Shown here piece by piece: positions 61,846 through 64,000 of a stretch of DNA of 64,000 nt. Position 1 is the first letter of the stretch, and each line of letters opens with the position of its first letter. The stretch is taken from NCBI RefSeq assembly GCF_035918395.1, contig NZ_CP142362.1, positions 2,145,501 through 2,209,500 of the forward strand, written 5' to 3'. The DNA is from Mycolicibacterium sp. ND9-15 (GTDB taxonomy: Bacteria > Actinomycetota > Actinomycetes > Mycobacteriales > Mycobacteriaceae). The translations under genes and the position numbers were made by a program. The notes beneath the pieces were generated by a model. That model was not told the origin of the DNA, did no database searches, and saw only the letters and a list, made by a program, of their open reading frames with translations.

Positions 61846-62736
61846 CTAGGACGTCCCCCTGGCCACCGCCTCCAGTTCCTCCTCCAGCGCGCCCTCGTCA
61901 CGGCCCAGCGCGATGGTCGCCGCGGCCATCGCTACGACCGCGACCGAGATCGCGACGGCCTTCACGCCGTCGACGGTGAGGTTCTCCCCGAGCACCACCG
62001 CTCCCAACACGACCGCGACCACCGGCTCGAGCACCAACATCGTGGGCACGGAGGTCTGTAGTGAGCCCGCGTGGAATGCGGACTGCTGCAGGAACACCGC
62101 GATGACACCGAGCAGGAGAAGCAGATACAGCGCCGGCGACGTCAGCACTGCGCCCAACCCGTTATTGCTGAGCAGGTACATCACGATCTTGGTCAGCACC
62201 GCGACCACACCGAACAGCAAGCCCACCGCGACCGCGAGCACCACCGCCCGTCGCCAACCGTTGGTGCGGACGGCGACGATCACGCAAGCCACCACCGCGC
62301 CCGCGCATATGACCGCGACGAGCGCCGACAGCGGGACCGAGGCCTCGTAGTCGCCGGGCCGCGTCTTGGCCAGCACCACGAACACGGCAAGTCCGACGGT
62401 GAGCAGCATTGCCCACATCCACTCACCGCGGGTGACCCGCCGGTTGGCGAGCCGCGCGCTGAGCGGCAACGCGAACAGCAGGGCCGACACCAAGATCGGC
62501 TGCACCAAGAGCAGCGACCCCTTGATCAACGCGAGGGCCTGAAACACGTAGCCCGCCACGGCCGCACCGGTGCCGGCCCACCACAGCCGTCGGCGCAGGA
62601 GCGTCATCACCATCACGCTGCTGACGCCGAGCTCCTGCGGGACGTCCATGGTGGCGCGCTGGCGAACCACGATGCCGATCGCCAGAAAGACCGCGGCCAG
62701 CAGGGCAAGCAGAACGACCAGACCCTGGGCTACCAC
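61846..62736 (-). CDS. EamA/DMT-like membrane transporter
   Basis: 296 residues with nine or ten hydrophobic helices: GLVVLLALLAAVFLAIGIVV first, later LLRRRLWWAGTGAAVAGYVFQALALIKGSL and SVPTMLVLEPVVAVVLGAVVLGENL, the last two typical of the DMT/EamA fold. Such proteins move small metabolites or act in magnesium-transporter-like groups; substrate unknown. GTG 62736 is chosen because the helix starts at once; the 31-codon extension before it is Arg/Gly-rich and not membrane-like. Divergent from the next gene. Confidence 0.8.
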   Translation of the reverse strand: MVAQGLVVLLALLAAVFLAIGIVVRQRATMDVPQELGVSSVMVMTLLRRRLWWAGTGAAVAGYVFQALALIKGSLLLVQPILVSALLFALPLSARLANRRVTRGEWMWAMLLTVGLAVFVVLAKTRPGDYEASVPLSALVAVICAGAVVACVIVAVRTNGWRRAVVLAVAVGLLFGVVAVLTKIVMYLLSNNGLGAVLTSPALYLLLLLGVIAVFLQQSAFHAGSLQTSVPTMLVLEPVVAVVLGAVVLGENLTVDGVKAVAISVAVVAMAAATIALGRDEGALEEELEAVARGTS

Positions 62737-62887
62737 AGCGGGCCTACCAAGACGTTCCGATCCTTCCCGGCCGTGGCGAGCACATCGGACAAGCACAACA
62801 TACGGACCGCCGGCCGGTGCAGAGGGCATGCGCGCCGACGCCGGCTGCGAGGTTTGGTGCCCGAACTATCGGGGCATCAAACCGATC

Positions 62888-63238
62888 ATGAATCTGCGAC
62901 GTTTGCTTTTACTGGTCGGCGCGGTTGTCCTCCTCGTCGGAGTCATCGCCCTGCTAATGCCCGTGTCGATCTCGGGGCCCGACAACCAGAAGATCTCGTG
63001 CGGTAACGCGATCGCCGCGGACAACTCCGCCGCCCGCGAAGCCAACAACAGCGATCCAAACCAGTTGAAGAACCTGCCGATAATCGACGAGCTGACTGAG
63101 GATCCCCCGGACTACGTCGCGCAGTGCGATTCGGCGGTATCCGACCGCCGCACGTGGTCGATCCCCGTGGCGATCATCGGGGTGGTCGTCCTTGTCGGCG
63201 CCTTCCTGGTCGGCGGACGCACCACCCGCGCAGGCTAG
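62888..63238 (+). CDS. Small membrane protein with two helices
   Basis: 116 residues. One membrane helix at each end (LLLLVGAVVLLVGVIALLM and IPVAIIGVVVLVGAFLVGG) encloses an outer loop of about 65 residues with two cysteines (ISCGNAIAADNSAARE and YVAQCDSAVSDRRTW) that could form a disulfide. No named family. ATG 62888 is chosen as the codon just before the first helix; earlier in-frame codons add Cys-rich sequence with no support. Its stop lies within a palindrome shared with the convergent gene. Confidence 0.7.
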   Translation: MNLRRLLLLVGAVVLLVGVIALLMPVSISGPDNQKISCGNAIAADNSAAREANNSDPNQLKNLPIIDELTEDPPDYVAQCDSAVSDRRTWSIPVAIIGVVVLVGAFLVGGRTTRAG

Positions 63239-63246
63239 CGCTAGCC
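63233..63246. repeat. Palindrome holding two convergent stop codons
   Basis: GGCTAGCGCTAGCC is a perfect 14-base palindrome that contains the TAG of the plus-strand gene and the TAG of the minus-strand gene. It may just be a product of the two stops meeting. Confidence 0.5.
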
Positions 63247-63528
63247 GGCCTCGCGCCCGCCGGCGACCACCCGCAAGGGCGGTGCCTCGCGCTCAGGCGC
63301 GATCCTGTCGTTGACGGTGGCCACGGCCGTGTCGACGCGGTCGACCGCCCGGTCGCACACGCGCCGGACCTTGTCGCCGGCCGTGTCCATTGCCGAGTCC
63401 ACGTCGTCGGCTGCACTCAAGAGGTAGGCCCGCACGTTGACGCGCAGTCGTTCGCCGGCGGAGCGCACGCGGCGGCGCAGCCGATCGTCGACCGAGAGCG
63501 TGACGTAGGGCATCACGCGAAGTTTCAT
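63241..63528 (-). CDS. Conserved hypothetical helical protein
   Basis: 95 residues from ATG 63528. N-terminal MPYVTLSVDDRLRRRVRSAG resembles a ribbon-helix-helix-like or short coiled start; the rest is one long amphipathic helix rich in Arg, Asp and Ala (AYLLSAADDVDSAMDTAGDKV, VDRVDTAVATVNDRIAPE) and a basic end. No signal peptide or membrane segment. Function unknown; a DNA- or membrane-surface-binding role would be a guess. Confidence 0.6.
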   Translation of the reverse strand: MKLRVMPYVTLSVDDRLRRRVRSAGERLRVNVRAYLLSAADDVDSAMDTAGDKVRRVCDRAVDRVDTAVATVNDRIAPEREAPPLRVVAGGREAG

Positions 63529-63537
63529 GGAACCACC

Positions 63538-63936
63538 CTAGCCGCGCCGCTGGTGCTTCCTCTTGTCGTTGGCCTCCTTGATCGCCTGCCGGCCCTCGGG
63601 GCTGGCGGCGGAGTTACCGGGATCCTTCGCCGTCGCGACCTTGGCGTTGCAGTTCAGGTCGAGCAGCACCGTGTCCGTAACCGGCTTGAACGACTTGCCC
63701 TTGACCCACGGCGCCGACTCGGAGTGGGTCACGATGCACTTGTCCTTCGGCAGGGTGTCACCCGCCCTGGTCGAGACGACCGCCGTCTTACCCGCCTGGC
63801 TGAGTTGCCCCGCGGCATCGCCGTACGTCTCGCCCGAGTACCCGTCGGCGCCCGCCGTACAGGTGCCCGAGCCCGCACCTAAGATCACCATCGACACGAC
63901 GGCCGCGCCGAGAACACCGAACCGCATCATGAGCAT
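63538..63936 (-). CDS. Small exported protein, unknown function
   Basis: 132 residues. A signal peptide (MMRFGVLGAAVVSMVILGAGSG, probable cleavage near TCTAGADG) precedes a mature part with three cysteines (TCTAG, KDKCIVTHSES, LDLNCNAKVATAKD) and a Lys/Arg-rich end (AIKEANDKRKHQRRG). No family recognised. Three in-frame ATGs stand close together (63936, 63930, 63927); TAGCGT about nine bases before the second group hints that one of the later ones is used. It is nine bases from the helical hypothetical gene and on the same strand. Only 64 bases of the window lie upstream of it. Confidence 0.65.
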   Translation of the reverse strand: MLMMRFGVLGAAVVSMVILGAGSGTCTAGADGYSGETYGDAAGQLSQAGKTAVVSTRAGDTLPKDKCIVTHSESAPWVKGKSFKPVTDTVLLDLNCNAKVATAKDPGNSAASPEGRQAIKEANDKRKHQRRG

Positions 63937-64000
63937 TAGACGCTAACGGTGTCAGCTGCCTGCCGGCTGGGAGTCCGGTCGAAGTATCCCGTGCGGGTCC

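Overview
The window is high-GC DNA from a Mycobacterium or Mycolicibacterium-type actinobacterium. The evidence is the presence of MmpL3, MmpL11 with haemophore-like proteins, Zmp1, RicR, mycobacterial TreS/Mak and FusA2. Many GTGA/ATGA gene overlaps and leaderless start sites (TANNNT, then 6-7 bases, then ATG/GTG) fit the same group. Gene order on 2-30 kb follows the M. tuberculosis Rv0211-Rv0187 block, with the whole block inverted relative to H37Rv. Gene order on 46.9-59 kb follows parts of Rv0127-Rv0120c. Rv names are recalled from memory and were not looked up.

Layout. 0-1.9 kb: the end of a large cyclase/ATPase-type regulator and a broken tandem paralogue. 1.9-8.1 kb: pckG, a pair of GTPase-like genes with degenerate P-loops, trmB and a NYN-domain gene. 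8.1-20.6 kb: the mmpL3-mmpL11 cluster (trehalose monomycolate flipping, lipid export, two haemophore-like proteins, membrane proteins). 20.7-30 kb: a glycosyltransferase coupled to zmp1, an L,D-transpeptidase, a copper operon (DUF305 lipoprotein plus ricR) with a clear operator, ilvD and an O-methyltransferase. 30-36 kb: an accessory region with a three-gene type VII secretion-like cassette and a 13E12-type HNH gene. 36-42.4 kb: an alcohol dehydrogenase/decarboxylase pair and a four-gene membrane operon with a cupredoxin-like lipoprotein. 42.4-50.1 kb: pncA, an enoyl-CoA hydratase, a glycogen debranching enzyme, a DUF5709 protein and the treS-mak trehalose-to-maltose-1-phosphate pair. 50.2-64 kb: a HugZ-like protein, an orotate-PRTase-like protein, a complete ABC importer, fusA2, a 34-residue membrane protein, a STAS/RsbU partner-switching pair, an EamA-like transporter and small exported or membrane proteins.

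How the genes work together. Much of the left half serves the cell envelope: MmpL3, MmpL11, the L,D-transpeptidase and the Mce-associated-like pair. TreS and Mak feed trehalose into the GlgE alpha-glucan route, and the debranching enzyme acts on the polymer side. RicR very probably represses its own operon from an operator lying between the -35 and -10 regions. Operator and promoter stand beside ilvD, whose Fe-S cluster is a classic copper target. The best candidates for undescribed biology are the type VII-like cassette at 30.1-34.2 kb, the cupredoxin-containing membrane operon at 38.7-42.4 kb, the degenerate GTPase pair at 4.0-6.4 kb, and a hairpin that appears to bury the ribosome-binding site of the dehydrogenase at 35.9 kb.
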